A stretch of DNA of 10,720 nt from Salinarimonas sp051117315 (GCA_051117315.1 JBNPEA010000060.1:1-10720); one strand, 5' to 3'. Shown: positions 1-6,488, counted from the stretch's first letter. Numbers and translations are program-made. Notes: generated by a model not told the origin, from the sequence alone.

Positions 1-91
1 CGGCGTTGACAGTCAGGTCGGTCGGCTGAACGGCGGTAAAGTCGCCAAACCGCATCGACACGCCATCGAGAACGACGTCTTGTCCGTGCAT
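1..91 (-). CDS. ABC transporter ATP-binding protein, N-terminal fragment (runs off left edge)
   Basis: Thirty codons are visible, reading leftward from an ATG at 91 and continuing past the edge of the window. The translation contains LDGVSMRFGDFTAVQPTDL, the typical first beta-strand region of an ABC ATPase (V-S-x-R-F-G followed by a residue run ending just before the expected Walker A), so the nucleotide-binding fold is inferred from its first segment only; Walker A itself lies outside. The wording is closest to importer ATPases of the PotA/CysA/FbpC class, but substrate cannot be assigned. A good ribosome-binding site (GAGGGG at 100-95) lies just upstream of this ATG, which supports the start. 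It begins about 40 bases after the point where the bchH remnant stops resembling bchH and is on the same strand, so it would be transcribed by read-through from the bchFNB operon unless it has its own promoter further inside. It does not belong to the usual photosynthesis cluster. Confidence 0.72.
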   Translation of the reverse strand, partial: MHGQDVVLDGVSMRFGDFTAVQPTDLTVNA

Positions 92-126
92 GAGCCCCTC
101 ATTTTGCACGCAGGCGGGAGGCGAAC

Positions 127-369
127 TTCGTCCTCCCAGTCGGTGGCGCAATGCACCGTGAGCGTCAGCCCGGGCAGCTCGCGCGTCAACGTTCGGCGGG
201 CGCGGGCGATCGGCCCGGCGAGATGGTTGTCGAGCGTGACGATGGCAAAGCGCAGCGGCACGCCCGCGGCCGAGGGCGCTGCGGCCCCCGCGAGACAGGC
301 CGGTGCCGGCCCGTCCATGGAACGGATCGTCAGATCCGTCCGGTCAGCGACTGAAATGAGCCTTCGCAT
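127..369 (-). pseudogene. bchH: bchH 5' remnant (magnesium chelatase subunit H, about 80 codons only)
   Basis: BchH is the large porphyrin-binding subunit of magnesium chelatase, normally about 1,200 residues, which inserts Mg into protoporphyrin IX. Here only its extreme N-terminus is present: FAIVTLDNHLAGPIARARRT followed by a stretch ending ATDWEDE, matching the conserved family opening (VTLDxHxAG, then a leucine-rich stretch and HxAxxW). After the codon at about 127-132 the family resemblance stops. The frame stays open to a TGA at 13-15, but those last ~37 residues overlap the start of an ABC-transporter gene in another frame and look meaningless. Placement right after bchB on the same strand is the standard bchFNBH order. 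The start may be ATG 369 (overlapping the bchB end by 26 bases) or ATG 318 (25 bases after it); neither has a strong ribosome-binding site. Functional chelatase is impossible from this piece, so an intact bchH must exist elsewhere if the cell makes bacteriochlorophyll. A misassembly at the join is the main alternative. Confidence 0.75.
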
Positions 370-1948
370 CGTAGATCGTCTCGATGGTGATCGGGGCGAC
401 CCCGCGCTCGCGCGCGAAGCGTTCGGTGTTGCGGCGCGCCTTGCCGCGCACGAAGAAGGGGATCTTCAGGAGCTCCTTCTCGGCCTCGGCGGTCCAGCGG
501 AGGTCCGCCTCCGCCGCCGGCGGCTCGAGCACCGCCGCGTCGGCGTGCGCCGCGGGAGCGGCCGCCACGGCGAGCGCGGGCTCCGGCGAGGCCGGCTGCG
601 GCTCGCGCCGCGGCGCCGCGTGCTCGGAGGCGAGATGCGAGGGCATCGCGCCGTCGTTGAACTCGAAGTCCTCCCGGAACATCGAGAGCAGGTGCTCCTC
701 GAGCCCCATCACGAGCGGGTGGACGAAGGTGTCGAAGATGACGTTGGCGCCCTCGAAACCCATCTGCGGCGAGTAGCGGGCCGGGAAGTCCTGCACGTGC
801 ACCGGCGCCGAGATCACCGCGCAGGCGATGCCCAGCCGCTTGGCGATGTGGCGCTCCATCTGGGTGCCGAGCACGAGCTCGGGCTGGAGCGCGACGATGG
901 CGTCCTCCACCTCGAGGTAGTCGTCGGTGATCAGCGCCTCGAGCCCGAGCCGGCCCGCCATCTCGCGCACCTCGCGGGCGAGCTCGCGGGAATAGGTGCC
1001 GAGCCCCACCACCTCGAAGCCGAGCTCCTCGGCGGCGACCCGGGCGGCGGCGATGGCGTGGGTGGCGTCGCCGAAGACGAAGACCCGCTTGCCGGTGAGA
1101 TAGTTCGAGTCGACCGAGCGCGACCACCAGGGCAGCCGGCCCGCGCCCTCCGCCAGAACGTCCGACACGTCGATGCCGGCGAGCGCGCCCACCTCGGCGA
1201 TGAACTCGCGCGTCGCGGCGACGCCGATCGGGATCGTGCGGGTGAAGGGCTGCCTGCAGGTGCGCTCCAGATGGCGCGCGACCGTGCCGGCGATCTCGGG
1301 ATACATCACCACATTGAAGTCCGCCTCGCCGAGGCGGGCGATGTCGCTGGCCCGGGCGGTGAGCGGCGCCACCGCGTTCACCCGCACGCCGATGCGAGCG
1401 AGGAGCCGGCGGATCTCCTCGAGATCGTCGCGGTGCCGGAAGCCCAGCGCGGTGGGCCCGAGGATGTTGCACGACGGCCGCGCGTCGGCGTCGCCGTCGC
1501 CCTGGCGGGGCCGTGCCAGGGCGCGCACGAGCTGGAGGAAGGTCTCCGCCGCGCCCCAGTTCTCCTTGCGCTGGTAGGAGGGCAGCTCCAGAGCAACCAC
1601 GGGGACGGGCAGGTTCAGGGCGCGGGCTAGCCCGCCCGGATCGTCCTGGATCAGCTCGGCGGTGCAGGAGGCGCCCACCAGCATCAGGTCCGGGTCGAAG
1701 CGCTCGTAGGCTTCGCGCGCCGCGTCCTTGAACAGCTCGGCGGTGTCCGCGCCGAGGTCGCGCGCCTGGAAGGTGGTGTAGGTCACCGGCGGGCGCTGGT
1801 CGCGCCGCTCGATCATGGTGAAGAGCAGGTCGGCGTAGGTGTCCCCCTGCGGCGCGTGCAGGACGTAGTGCACGCCTTCCATCGCGGTGGCGACGCGCAT
1901 GGCGCCGACGTGTGGAGGAGCCTCGTAGGTCCAGACGGTGAGCTTCAT
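344..1948 (-). CDS. bchB: Light-independent protochlorophyllide reductase subunit B
   Basis: BchB (534 residues, within the normal size range) pairs with BchN as the catalytic NB-protein that reduces the C17=C18 bond of protochlorophyllide in the dark, taking electrons from BchL. The start MKLTVWTYEAPPHVGAMRVA is diagnostic. Asp36 (in QGD) is at the position of the unusual aspartate ligand of the NB [4Fe-4S] cluster, and Cys95 lies in GASCTAELIQDDP. Asp280 in SVDSNYLTGKR matches the family's proposed proton-donating aspartate. The nitrogenase-like body runs to about residue 435. A linker rich in Ala and Pro follows (about 440-482), then the small C-terminal PCP-reductase domain ending in ETIYDAKAHFSR. 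The ATG at 1948 lies four bases after the bchN stop, so the two are translationally coupled. The gene is third in bchF-bchN-bchB-bchH', under the PpsR-type operator ahead of bchF. No internal defects are seen. Confidence 0.97.
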   Translation of the reverse strand: MKLTVWTYEAPPHVGAMRVATAMEGVHYVLHAPQGDTYADLLFTMIERRDQRPPVTYTTFQARDLGADTAELFKDAAREAYERFDPDLMLVGASCTAELIQDDPGGLARALNLPVPVVALELPSYQRKENWGAAETFLQLVRALARPRQGDGDADARPSCNILGPTALGFRHRDDLEEIRRLLARIGVRVNAVAPLTARASDIARLGEADFNVVMYPEIAGTVARHLERTCRQPFTRTIPIGVAATREFIAEVGALAGIDVSDVLAEGAGRLPWWSRSVDSNYLTGKRVFVFGDATHAIAAARVAAEELGFEVVGLGTYSRELAREVREMAGRLGLEALITDDYLEVEDAIVALQPELVLGTQMERHIAKRLGIACAVISAPVHVQDFPARYSPQMGFEGANVIFDTFVHPLVMGLEEHLLSMFREDFEFNDGAMPSHLASEHAAPRREPQPASPEPALAVAAAPAAHADAAVLEPPAAEADLRWTAEAEKELLKIPFFVRGKARRNTERFARERGVAPITIETIYDAKAHFSR

Positions 1949-1952
1949 CGTC

Positions 1953-3281
1953 TCACACCTTCAGCTTCTCGCGGCGCACGAGCGGGCGGGCGAAGAGACC
2001 GGAGAGGTCAGCCGCCTGGTCGTAGCCGTGGATGGGGGTGAACAGCAGCTCGATCGACCACTTGGTGGCGAGCCCCTCCGCCTCGAGCGGGTTGGCGAGG
2101 CCCAGCCCGCACACGGCGATGTCGGGCGCCGCCGCGCGGCAGCGGTCGAGCTGGCGGTCGACGTGCTGGCCCTCGACGATCGAGAGCCCGTCGGGCAGGA
2201 GCGCCAGCTCGCCGGCCATGTGCTGGCGGTGCAGGAAGGGCGTGCCGACCTCGACGAGCTCCATGCCGAGCTCGCGGGAGAGGAAGCGCGCGATCGGCAG
2301 CTCGAGCTGCGAATCGGGGAAGAAGAAGATCCGCTTGCCGGAGAGCCGCTTGCGGTCGCGCTCCAGGGAGGCGCCGACGCGGGCGATCATCGGTGCGGTG
2401 ACCCGCTCGAACAGCGCGGGATCGACGCCGAAATCGTCGGCGGCCGTCTCGAGCCAGGCGGTCGTGCCCTCGACGCCCAGCGGGAAGGGTGTCGGCAGAT
2501 GCGTCGCGCCGCGCGATTCGAGGGCGCGCGCGGTCTCCGCCAGGAACGGCTGGGCGAGGAGCATGCGCGTGCCCTCCCCCACGGGCGGCAGCTCGTTCGC
2601 CTTGCGCATCGGCAGGAAGCGCGCGGGAATGCCGAGCGCGGCGAAGATGCGGGCGAACTGGTCCTCGACCACGTCGGCCAGCGCGCCGACGACGAGCAGC
2701 TCCTTCGCCTCGGGCTCCGCCCGCGGCAGGGTCGGCACGATCGAGGCGAGGCAGGTGTCTTCGCCCTGCGTGAAGGTCGTCTCGATGCCGGAGCCGGAGT
2801 AGGAGAGCACCCGCACGTCCGGCAGGAAGCGCGCCGAGAGTCGCTGCGCCGCGCGGGAGAGATCGAGCTTGATCACCTCCGACGGGCACGAGCCCACGAG
2901 GAAGAGCATCTTGATGTCGGGCCGGCGCGACAGGAGCCGCTCGACGCAGGCGTCGAGCTCGTCGTTGGCGTCGGCGATGCCGGCGAGGTCGCGATCGTCG
3001 ATGATGGCGGTGGCGAAGCGCGGCTCGGCGAAGATCATCACGCCCGCAGCCGACTGCATCAGGTGCGCGCAGGTGCGCGAGCCGACGATCAGGAAGAACG
3101 CGTCCTGGATCTTGCGGTGCATCCAGATGATGCCGGTGAGCCCGCAGAAGACCTCGCGCTGGCCGCGCTCGGCGCGGACGGTCGGGCCCGAGCCCGGCTC
3201 GGTGCGCGCGGCGGCGGGCGTGTCGGCACAGCCGGAGACGGCGGGGCGGCGGGTCTCGTCGACGAGAACGTGGCGGTTCAT
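1953..3281 (-). CDS. bchN: Light-independent protochlorophyllide reductase subunit N
   Basis: BchN (442 residues) is the partner of BchB in dark-operative protochlorophyllide reductase and carries three of the four cluster ligands. The expected cysteines are all visible: Cys46 in REVFCGLTG, Cys71 in GSRTCAHLMQ and Cys132 in LVGSCPSEVIKLDL. The C-terminal part has the nitrogenase-like fold signatures GKRIFFFPDSQLELPIARFL and GLGLANPLEAEGLATKWSIE. The first ~40 residues before REVF are a poorly conserved, Pro/Ala/Arg-rich leader, somewhat longer than in many relatives. Start ATG 3281 overlaps the bchF stop in an ATGA, the classic coupling arrangement; the reading frame is open further upstream but that part is inside bchF. 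All key residues are present, so the subunit should be functional, provided BchL is encoded elsewhere in the genome. Confidence 0.97.
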   Translation of the reverse strand: MNRHVLVDETRRPAVSGCADTPAAARTEPGSGPTVRAERGQREVFCGLTGIIWMHRKIQDAFFLIVGSRTCAHLMQSAAGVMIFAEPRFATAIIDDRDLAGIADANDELDACVERLLSRRPDIKMLFLVGSCPSEVIKLDLSRAAQRLSARFLPDVRVLSYSGSGIETTFTQGEDTCLASIVPTLPRAEPEAKELLVVGALADVVEDQFARIFAALGIPARFLPMRKANELPPVGEGTRMLLAQPFLAETARALESRGATHLPTPFPLGVEGTTAWLETAADDFGVDPALFERVTAPMIARVGASLERDRKRLSGKRIFFFPDSQLELPIARFLSRELGMELVEVGTPFLHRQHMAGELALLPDGLSIVEGQHVDRQLDRCRAAAPDIAVCGLGLANPLEAEGLATKWSIELLFTPIHGYDQAADLSGLFARPLVRREKLKV

Positions 3282-3835
3282 CGTGCGGCCTCCCCGACGA
3301 CGTCCCCGCCCCGAGCCGGCGACACGGCCGCGGCCTGCCTCGCACGGCTCTCCCGCTCGCTGCTCTCCTGGAGCCGCGCGGCGCGCAGCTTCAGGACGAA
3401 CTGCACGGCGTTGACCACGTAGGCGGCATAGGCGGCGAGCGCGAGCAACATCTCGCCGCGCGTGCCGAGCAGGTCCGTGAACAGGGCGAAGAGGTAGAAG
3501 GTGTGCAGCGCGATCACGCCGAAGGAGACGACGTCTTCCCAGAAGAACGGCTCGGCGAACAGGTAGACGCCGAAGACCTCCTTCTCCCAGATCGCGCCCG
3601 TGACCATGATCGTGTAGAGCGTCAGCGTCTTGACCACGATGGAGATCGTGGCGAGCGCGTAGCCCTCGCCGGTGGCGAGGTAGCGCGCGATCAGGACGAT
3701 GCTGACCAGGCACACCAGGAATTGCACCGGCGCGAGGATCCCCTGCACCGTCGTCCACGGCGAGGTGTCGCGCCGCTGGCGTTCCTGCGGCGTGTAGAGA
3801 CCTCTCCTCGGCGTCTCGGCGTCGGCGCGACGCAT
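3278..3835 (-). CDS. bchF: 3-vinyl bacteriochlorophyllide hydratase
   Basis: BchF (185 residues) hydrates the C3 vinyl group of (bacterio)chlorophyllide to hydroxyethyl on the path to bacteriochlorophyll a, and sits in the cytoplasmic membrane. The recognisable core runs from YTPQERQRRDTSPWTTVQG through the conserved VFGVYLFAEPFFWEDVVSFG and ends near VNAVQFVLKLRAARLQ. Four hydrophobic segments are visible, at about residues 33-53, 58-80, 95-118 and 126-148. The C-terminal ~35 residues are a polar Ala/Arg/Glu tail. Start ATG 3835 has a strong ribosome-binding site (AGGGAGGG five bases upstream on the minus strand). It is the first gene of the bchFNB operon, with a -35/-10 pair and a PpsR-type operator about 40-80 bases upstream. 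The stop overlaps the bchN start by four bases. Confidence 0.95.
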   Translation of the reverse strand: MRRADAETPRRGLYTPQERQRRDTSPWTTVQGILAPVQFLVCLVSIVLIARYLATGEGYALATISIVVKTLTLYTIMVTGAIWEKEVFGVYLFAEPFFWEDVVSFGVIALHTFYLFALFTDLLGTRGEMLLALAAYAAYVVNAVQFVLKLRAARLQESSERESRARQAAAVSPARGGDVVGEAAR

Positions 3836-3874
3836 CGCGACCCTCCCTGGAACGGCTCGTCTTCTTGACCTCGA

Positions 3875-3903
3875 AGGCTACGGAGCGGGCCAAAGAGTGT
3901 CAA
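3875..3903 (-). promoter_or_regulatory. Predicted bchFNB promoter (-35 TTGACA, -10 TAGCCT)
   Basis: Reading the minus strand, TTGACA (3903-3898) is followed after 17 bases by TAGCCT (3880-3875). This is a perfect sigma70-type -35 with a moderate -10, predicting a transcript start near 3868 and a leader of about 33 bases before the bchF ATG. The -35 hexamer is itself one arm of the PpsR-type operator at 3898-3915, so repressor and RNA polymerase would compete. Prediction by eye only. Confidence 0.55.
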
Positions 3904-3915
3904 CCTAGATTGACG
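3898..3915. promoter_or_regulatory. PpsR/CrtJ-type operator upstream of bchF
   Basis: TGTCAACCTAGATTGACG fits the TGT-N12-ACA consensus of PpsR/CrtJ with one change (ACG for ACA) and has the extended TGTCA...TGAC arms. It sits in front of a classic PpsR target, and the ppsR gene itself is about 1 kb away. It covers the predicted bchF -35 box, as expected for repression under high oxygen or light. Confidence 0.75.
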
Positions 3916-3921
3916 TCAATC
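3908..3921. promoter_or_regulatory. 14-base perfect palindrome on the aerR side of the operator
   Basis: GATTGACGTCAATC is a perfect inverted repeat of 14 bases. Its left half is the right arm of the PpsR-type operator and its right half adds a third TGAC half-site. It could be a second overlapping PpsR contact or a site for another dimeric regulator; the TTGAC arms with no central spacer do not match the FNR/FnrL consensus (TTGAT-N4-ATCAA). Confidence 0.45.
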
Positions 3922-3969
3922 CATCCTCACAACAAACACGGTCGGGTTAAGTGCGTAGCTTCCGACCAC

Positions 3970-3998
3970 TTGCGCGTTCCGCGTGCTCCGCCTTATGC
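3970..3998 (+). promoter_or_regulatory. Weak candidate promoter for aerR-ppsR
   Basis: TTGCGC (3970-3975) and TTATGC (3993-3998) are 17 bases apart and point toward aerR, giving a leader near 95 bases. Both boxes are poor matches, so this is only the best pair I could see in the interval; another sigma factor or a different start is quite possible. Confidence 0.2.
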
Positions 3999-4099
3999 TC
4001 CTTACAAGTTCAGCCACGCTCCCCGACCTGAAACGATAATAACATCAACGGTTCGCCGAGCAGTCGACGCGTTGGACGCCGAGACGAAGGGAGGTTTCG

Positions 4100-4978
4100 A
4101 TGGCCATCCTCAAGGAGGCGATCGCGTCGTCTTCATCCGCCGCGCCAGGTGGAGAGGCACGAACCGGGGGGCATGCTCCTCGCCATGCATCGAGAACGGA
4201 GGCGGCGCGCCGGGAGGCCCTGTCGCGAACGATCGAGGCCGAGATCATCCCCCGCCTGATGCTCGTCCACGCGAGCGACGCCTGCGCCGAGAGTGCCGGG
4301 CAGGACCCGCTCCCCTCGCACGAGGAGGTTGTCGAGTTCGCTCAGATCGTCATCGCCCACGACGTCGAGGTCGCGACCTCCTACGTCGCCGTGCTGCGCG
4401 CGCGGGGCGCCACGCTCGAGACCATCTTCCTTCATCTCCTGGCGCCGGCGGCAAATCACCTGGACGCGCTCTGGCGCGAGGACAAGGCCGACTTCTGCGA
4501 CGTGACGATCGCGCTCTCGCGCTTGCAGCAGGTCCTGCGCGAGCTGAGCGCGCCCTTCGAGGCGGAGGGCGACGTCGGCCCCGAGGAGAAGCGCATCCTG
4601 CTCGCCTCGACGCCGGGCGAGACGCACACGTTCGGCGTGGCGATCGTCGAGGAATTCCTGCGCCGCGCCGGCTGGGACGCGGTGTGCGCGCCGGGCACCT
4701 CCCTGGATGAGCTCGGCCGGATCGTCCGCTCGGACTGGTTCGACGTCGTCGGATTGTCGTTGAGCTGCGAGAGCTTGCTCGCGGAGCTCGCGTCCGCTAT
4801 CGACGTCGTCCGACGCCGGTCGCGCAACAAGCGCATCGGGGTCGTCGTCGGAGGTCACTACTTCAACGAGCATCCCGAGAGCGCTGCTCTCGTGGGTGCG
4901 GACCTCGTGGCGTTCGACGGCCTCGACGCCGTCAGGAAGGCGCAGCGGTTCGTGGGAGGCGCCGCGCGGGCTCGGTGA
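4100..4978 (+). CDS. aerR: AerR/PpaA-type cobalamin-binding antirepressor of PpsR/CrtJ
   Basis: AerR (also called PpaA) is a cytosolic, light-responsive B12-binding regulator that binds PpsR/CrtJ and relieves or alters its repression. The protein has 292 residues. The N-terminal ~35 are a low-complexity Ala/Ser/Arg leader. Residues about 75-150 form the helical cap with W125 and DFCDVTIALSRLQQVLREL, and residues about 160-288 form the Rossmann-like B12-binding (SCHIC-type) domain. The key motif TPGETHTFG places His176 where AerR-type proteins coordinate cobalamin. The C-terminal glycine motif VVVGGHYFNEHP followed by VGADLVAFD is also standard. Start ATG 4100 has a strong ribosome-binding site (AAGGGAGG, five-base spacing). 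It lies directly ahead of ppsR with a nine-base gap, the usual regulator pair inside photosynthesis clusters, and is divergent from bchF. Confidence 0.92.
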   Translation: MAILKEAIASSSSAAPGGEARTGGHAPRHASRTEAARREALSRTIEAEIIPRLMLVHASDACAESAGQDPLPSHEEVVEFAQIVIAHDVEVATSYVAVLRARGATLETIFLHLLAPAANHLDALWREDKADFCDVTIALSRLQQVLRELSAPFEAEGDVGPEEKRILLASTPGETHTFGVAIVEEFLRRAGWDAVCAPGTSLDELGRIVRSDWFDVVGLSLSCESLLAELASAIDVVRRRSRNKRIGVVVGGHYFNEHPESAALVGADLVAFDGLDAVRKAQRFVGGAARAR

Positions 4979-4990
4979 GGGATCGGCTTG
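4976..4990 (+). promoter_or_regulatory. Ribosome-binding site deciding a TTG start for ppsR
   Basis: GAGGG, embedded in the aerR stop codon (TGAGGG), lies six bases before the TTG at 4988. The first in-frame ATG (5015) has only a GAGGA about 12 bases away, which is too far for a good site. The TTG is therefore the better start, and ppsR translation would be coupled to aerR termination. Confidence 0.55.
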
Positions 4991-6445
4991 GAACAACGAG
5001 GATCGCAGCGCCCGATGGACACTCCTCTGGCTCCCGAGGGCCTGCGCCGCTTCCGGGCCCCTGAGACGGCATTGGCCGACGTCGATGCGGCGAGCGCTGC
5101 GCGCCTCATCGCGGCGACCAACGACCTCGCGCTCATCGTCGATCGCGACGGCGTGATCGAGGACGTCGCCGTCGGCTCCCGCGAGCTCGAGGTCGAGGAG
5201 TGCGAGCGCTGGCGCGGCCGGCGCTGGGTCGACACCGTCACCGTCGAGAGCCGCGAGAAGATCGAGGCGCTGATGCGCCACGCCACGTCCGACGAATCGC
5301 GGATCTGGCGCCAGGTGAACCATCCCCTCCCCTCCGGGCCGGACCTGCCGATCCTCTACTCGGCCGTCGACGTCGGCCGCTCCGGGCGCATCGTCGCCGT
5401 GGGGCGCGACCTGCGCGGCGTCGCCTCGCTCCAGCGCAAGCTGGTGGACGCTCAGACGGCCATGGAGCGGGAGTACGCCCATCTGCGCAGCGCCGAGACG
5501 CGCTACCGGCTGCTGTTCCAGATCGCCTCCGAGGCCGTGCTCGTCGTCGACGCGGCGACGCGCCGGGTGAGCGAGGCCAATCCCGCCGCCGTCGAGCTCG
5601 TCGCCGCCGGGCGGCCGATCACCGGCCGGTCCCTGTCCCAGCTCTTCGCCACCGACAGCGCCGGCGCGCTCGAGGACCTGCTCGGGGCGGCGCGCACCAC
5701 CGGGCGATCCGACGAGGCGCGGCTGAGGCTGGGGGACGGGCGCGAGACGCTCGCCTCCGCCTCGGTCTTCCGGCAGGAGCGCGTGACGCACTTCCTGGTG
5801 CGGCTCGCGCCCCCCGCCGGCGGCGCGAGCGCGCTCGCCGCCGCCCGTCGCCGCGTGCTGCGCGTGGTCGAGCGGCTACCGGACGCGATCGTCGTGACCG
5901 ATTCGGACCGACGCATCCTCTCCGCCAACGCCGCCTTCCTCGATCTCGTCCAGCTCGCCACCGAGGAGCAGGCCCGCGGCGAGCCGCTCGACCGCTGGCT
6001 CGGGCGCTCCAGCGTCGATTGCAACGTGCTCACGGCGAGCGTGCGCGAGCACGGCGCGGTGAAGCGATTCGGCACCGTGGTGCAGGGCGAGTACGGGCTG
6101 ACCGAGGACGTCGAGGTCTCGGCCGTGCTGGCGCCGGAGGTCGACGACGCCTGCTACGGTTTCGCCATCCGCCCGACCGGGCCGCGGCCCACGGCGGCGA
6201 TGGGCGCCGCCGGGCCCGAGCTGCCGCATTCGGTGGCGCAGATGAAGGAGCTCGTCGGCCGCGTCTCGCTCAAGGAGCTGGTGCGCGAGACCACCGACGT
6301 GATCGAGAAGCTGTGCATCGAGGCCGCGCTCGACCTCACCGGCGACAACCGCGCCTCCGCCGCGGAGATGCTCGGCCTCTCGCGCCAGAGCTTCTACTCG
6401 AAGCTGCGCCGCCACGGGCTCGGGGACCTCGATCACGAGGATTGA
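4988..6445 (+). CDS. ppsR: Transcriptional repressor PpsR/CrtJ of photosynthesis genes
   Basis: PpsR (485 residues from TTG 4988; 476 if ATG 5015 is used) represses bch, crt and puc/puf genes under oxygen or light by binding TGT-N12-ACA sites. Domains in order: an N-terminal PAS-like domain (about 36-140), a charged coiled-coil Q-linker (about 144-170, QRKLVDAQTAMEREY), PAS1 (about 170-280, starting RYRLLFQIASEAVLVVDA), PAS2 (about 287-400, with RLPDAIVVTDSDRRILSANA) and a C-terminal Fis-type helix-turn-helix (about 430-485, ASAAEMLGLSRQSFYSKLRR). Cys443 sits in the HTH domain in EKLCIEAAL, at the place of the redox-active cysteine of CrtJ/PpsR. The other cysteines are 72, 345 and 389, and none lies near the position of the second Rhodobacter redox cysteine between PAS1 and PAS2. 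It is co-transcribed with aerR, and its predicted operators are present before bchF, bchG and dxs in this window. Confidence 0.95.
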   Translation: MEQRGSQRPMDTPLAPEGLRRFRAPETALADVDAASAARLIAATNDLALIVDRDGVIEDVAVGSRELEVEECERWRGRRWVDTVTVESREKIEALMRHATSDESRIWRQVNHPLPSGPDLPILYSAVDVGRSGRIVAVGRDLRGVASLQRKLVDAQTAMEREYAHLRSAETRYRLLFQIASEAVLVVDAATRRVSEANPAAVELVAAGRPITGRSLSQLFATDSAGALEDLLGAARTTGRSDEARLRLGDGRETLASASVFRQERVTHFLVRLAPPAGGASALAAARRRVLRVVERLPDAIVVTDSDRRILSANAAFLDLVQLATEEQARGEPLDRWLGRSSVDCNVLTASVREHGAVKRFGTVVQGEYGLTEDVEVSAVLAPEVDDACYGFAIRPTGPRPTAAMGAAGPELPHSVAQMKELVGRVSLKELVRETTDVIEKLCIEAALDLTGDNRASAAEMLGLSRQSFYSKLRRHGLGDLDHED

Positions 6446-6470
6446 GACGGCGCCGCTGCGCCAACCGACC

Positions 6471-6488
6471 TGACACACGTAAGTGTCA
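6471..6488. promoter_or_regulatory. Inverted repeat TGACAC-N6-GTGTCA upstream of bchG
   Basis: TGACACACGTAAGTGTCA is a dyad with six-base perfect arms, in the 85-base gap between ppsR and bchG. Its right arm overlaps the left arm of the PpsR-type operator at 6484-6501. The half-sites (TGTCA) are the PpsR type but face outward, so this may be a third repressor contact or an unrelated regulator's site. Confidence 0.45.

Larger units (their letters stand above)
3836..4099. other. Divergent intergenic control region between bchF and aerR
   Basis: This 264-base stretch has no convincing gene. It separates the minus-strand bch operon from plus-strand aerR-ppsR and is visibly richer in A and T (about 3890-4060) than the flanking genes. 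It holds the bchF promoter with a PpsR-type operator, a 14-base perfect palindrome overlapping that operator, only a weak candidate promoter for aerR, and the aerR ribosome-binding site (AAGGGAGG at 4087-4094). Confidence 0.8.

Noticed and set aside
700..1500. Ala/Pro-rich linker before the C-terminal domain of BchB as an insertion
   Set aside because: A variable linker at this place (encoded about 500-630) is usual in BchB and the total length of 534 is within the normal range; the rest of the gene shows nothing odd.
80..1630. A 516-codon plus-strand open frame opposite bchB and the bchH remnant
   Set aside because: It is antisense to a gene with unmistakable family motifs, is Arg/Glu/His/Gly-rich in the way expected from high third-position GC, and shows no domain.
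3282..3893. Upstream extension of the bchN reading frame to an apparent start at 3893
   Set aside because: That part lies within bchF in another frame; the ATGA overlap at 3278-3281 and the family's normal length give the real bchN start at 3281.
3916..4099. FNR/FnrL-type site for aerR or bchF
   Set aside because: No TTGAT-N4-ATCAA match; the TTGACGTCAA palindrome lacks the central spacer.
4133..5791. A 552-codon minus-strand open frame across aerR and ppsR
   Set aside because: It spans two well-recognised genes on the other strand and has the same compositional signature of a GC shadow, with no promoter or ribosome-binding site.
6449..6462. GGCGC-CGCT-GCGCC hairpin just after ppsR as a terminator
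   Set aside because: Only five base pairs with no T run after it; such short GC hairpins are common by chance in this base composition.
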